64,000 bases of DNA, from assembly GCA_029865385.1 (NCBI GenBank), contig JAOUGX010000006.1, forward strand, positions 17,146 to 81,145, read 5' to 3'. The notes under the pieces were generated by a model, which saw only the letters and a program-made list of their open reading frames with translations, was not told the DNA's origin and did no database searches. Source of the DNA: Gammaproteobacteria bacterium (GTDB lineage Bacteria > Pseudomonadota > Gammaproteobacteria > Steroidobacterales > Woeseiaceae). This document shows positions 63,115-64,000 of the stretch, one piece after another. The stretch's first letter is position 1; each line of letters opens with the position of its first letter. Made by a program: the position numbers and the translations under genes.

Positions 63115-63903
63115 GTGGTATCACTGGTCGACATCGGCGCCAATCTGACCCACGACAGTTTCGATACCGATCGTGACGCGGTCATACAGCGTGCCGTCGA
63201 TGCCGGTGTGGAACGAATGATTCTCACCGGTAGCAGCGCTCAGGCCAGCCAGGATGCGGCCAAGCTCGCCGCACGTCACCCGCAGCTGTTCCGTGCCACA
63301 GCAGGCGTGCACCCACATCACGCCAGCGAGTACAGCGACGAGCTTCATGAAATGCTTAGGCGACTGGCGACTCAGCCTGAGGTCGTTGCAATAGGTGAGT
63401 GCGGGCTCGATTATTTTCGTGATTTCTCACCCAGGACCTGCCAGAAACGCGCTTTCGAGCGCCAGCTGGAACTCGCGCAGGAGTGCGACTTGCCCGTTTT
63501 CCTGCATCAGCGGGATGCGCACGAGGATTTCCTGGCGATACTTCGGCCTGCGATGCCAGGTTTGTCGGGGGCTGTTGCACATTGTTTTACAGGGGGCGTC
63601 AACGAATTGCAGGAATATCTCGATCTGGGGCTTTATATCGGCATCACCGGCTGGATTTGCGATGAGCGCCGCGGCGCGGAGCTGTATGAAGCGGCCCGCC
63701 TGATTCCGCTCGACCGGCTCATGATAGAAACCGATGCACCGTATCTGCTTCCCAGGACCCTGCAGCAGAAACCGAAAAGCCGTCGCAATGAGCCAATGTA
63801 CCTGATTGAAGTACTGCGGGTTGTTTCGAATGCAATGAAGCTCGATGAGAGCGTGGTCGCAGAGGCCACAACGAAAAACGCCCGGCTATTTTTCGGTTTC
63901 TGA
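63115..63903 (+). CDS. tatD: TatD-family 3'-5' nuclease/metal-dependent hydrolase
   Basis: A 262-residue TIM-barrel metal-dependent nuclease. It reads as an orthologue of E. coli TatD: DIGANLTHDSF, STAGVHPH-type segment (here ATAGVHPHHASEY), VVAIGECGLDYFRDFS, CDERRGAELYE and LIETDAPYLLPR-like text (MIETDAPYLLPRTLQQKPKS). The start is a GTG at 63115, six bases after the permease stop. Unlike in E. coli it is not preceded by tatABC. Confidence 0.93.
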   Translation: MVSLVDIGANLTHDSFDTDRDAVIQRAVDAGVERMILTGSSAQASQDAAKLAARHPQLFRATAGVHPHHASEYSDELHEMLRRLATQPEVVAIGECGLDYFRDFSPRTCQKRAFERQLELAQECDLPVFLHQRDAHEDFLAILRPAMPGLSGAVAHCFTGGVNELQEYLDLGLYIGITGWICDERRGAELYEAARLIPLDRLMIETDAPYLLPRTLQQKPKSRRNEPMYLIEVLRVVSNAMKLDESVVAEATTKNARLFFGF

Positions 63904-64000
63904 ACAGACCGGTTGCGCGACTGAGTTCACGGCAACTCGGCGATGCTGGCACTGCGCAGCGCATTTGCCCACAATGAGCGCTGATCCATCATTCATGAAT
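63904..64000. other. Right edge: intergenic, possibly the first codons of a new gene
   Basis: After the tatD stop, 97 bases remain. An ATG at 63974 opens a plus-strand frame (MSADPSFMN) to the edge and could be the start of the next gene, but there is no Shine-Dalgarno and too little sequence to judge. Confidence 0.25.

Noticed and set aside
1..64000. CRISPR arrays, insertion sequences and prophage genes
   Set aside because: I saw no regular direct repeats with spacers, no transposase or integrase motifs and no phage structural genes on either strand.

Overview
The window looks like chromosomal DNA from a free-living gammaproteobacterium. The evidence is a complete System I cytochrome c maturation operon (ccmABCDEFGHI), class II DAHP synthase, AcnA, FumC, PurB, MnmA, TatD, Tdk, MazG and UvrC-PgsA followed downstream by tRNA-Gly/Cys/Leu. 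Base composition is moderately GC-rich with AT-rich pockets between genes. I cannot place the genus; a marine or sediment lineage is only an impression. I found no phage, insertion sequence, CRISPR array or rRNA.

Layout: 1-5.4 kb (+) holds the 3' part of an RND transporter, an FAD-dependent amine/amino acid oxidase and a secreted M64 peptidase. 5.4-10.7 kb carries a YcaQ-like DNA glycosylase, a sterol-desaturase/AGMO-like hydroxylase, a PLP decarboxylase, CrcB and a nitronate monooxygenase. 11.0-18.1 kb (-) is the ccm operon, including a 54-residue CcmD, with a hotdog thioesterase at its tail. 18.4-21.1 kb holds an AAA-FHA fusion, Tdk, a small periplasmic protein and tRNA-Leu/Cys. tRNA-Gly lies at 21.5 kb.

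21.7-29.4 kb (-) is the most unusual part: six tightly packed genes encoding a Rieske oxygenase, a polytopic membrane protein, an unknown protein, a GH3-type adenylating/amide synthetase, a GNAT-like protein, and a 907-residue fusion of an RnfD/NqrB-like membrane domain to a CRTAC1-like (FG-GAP plus UnbV/ASPIC) domain. In E. coli the order is uvrC-pgsA-glyW-cysT-leuZ. Here uvrC-pgsA and the three tRNA genes are still collinear, but this operon sits between pgsA and tRNA-Gly, so it looks like an accessory insertion.

29.4-35.6 kb (-) encodes PgsA, UvrC, a family 5-like uracil-DNA glycosylase, isocitrate dehydrogenase and malate synthase. 35.7-43.4 kb carries RluE, DAHP synthase, a lysine/aminoadipate catabolic pair, a short asparaginase-domain protein and an NfeD-slipin pair. 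43.5-46.5 kb (-) is a two-component system with PepSY and glycine-zipper envelope proteins. 46.7-57.3 kb holds MazG, a CoA-type NUDIX enzyme, FumC, PurB, a JmjC ribosomal oxygenase, a NUDIX-MnmA pair and AcnA. 57.3-64 kb holds a DUF2333-like protein, a YgjP-like metallopeptidase, a secreted repeat protein with VNG motifs, a lipoprotein, an ABC exporter and TatD.

AcnA, Icd, malate synthase and FumC give a strong TCA/glyoxylate theme. Isocitrate lyase is not in the window.
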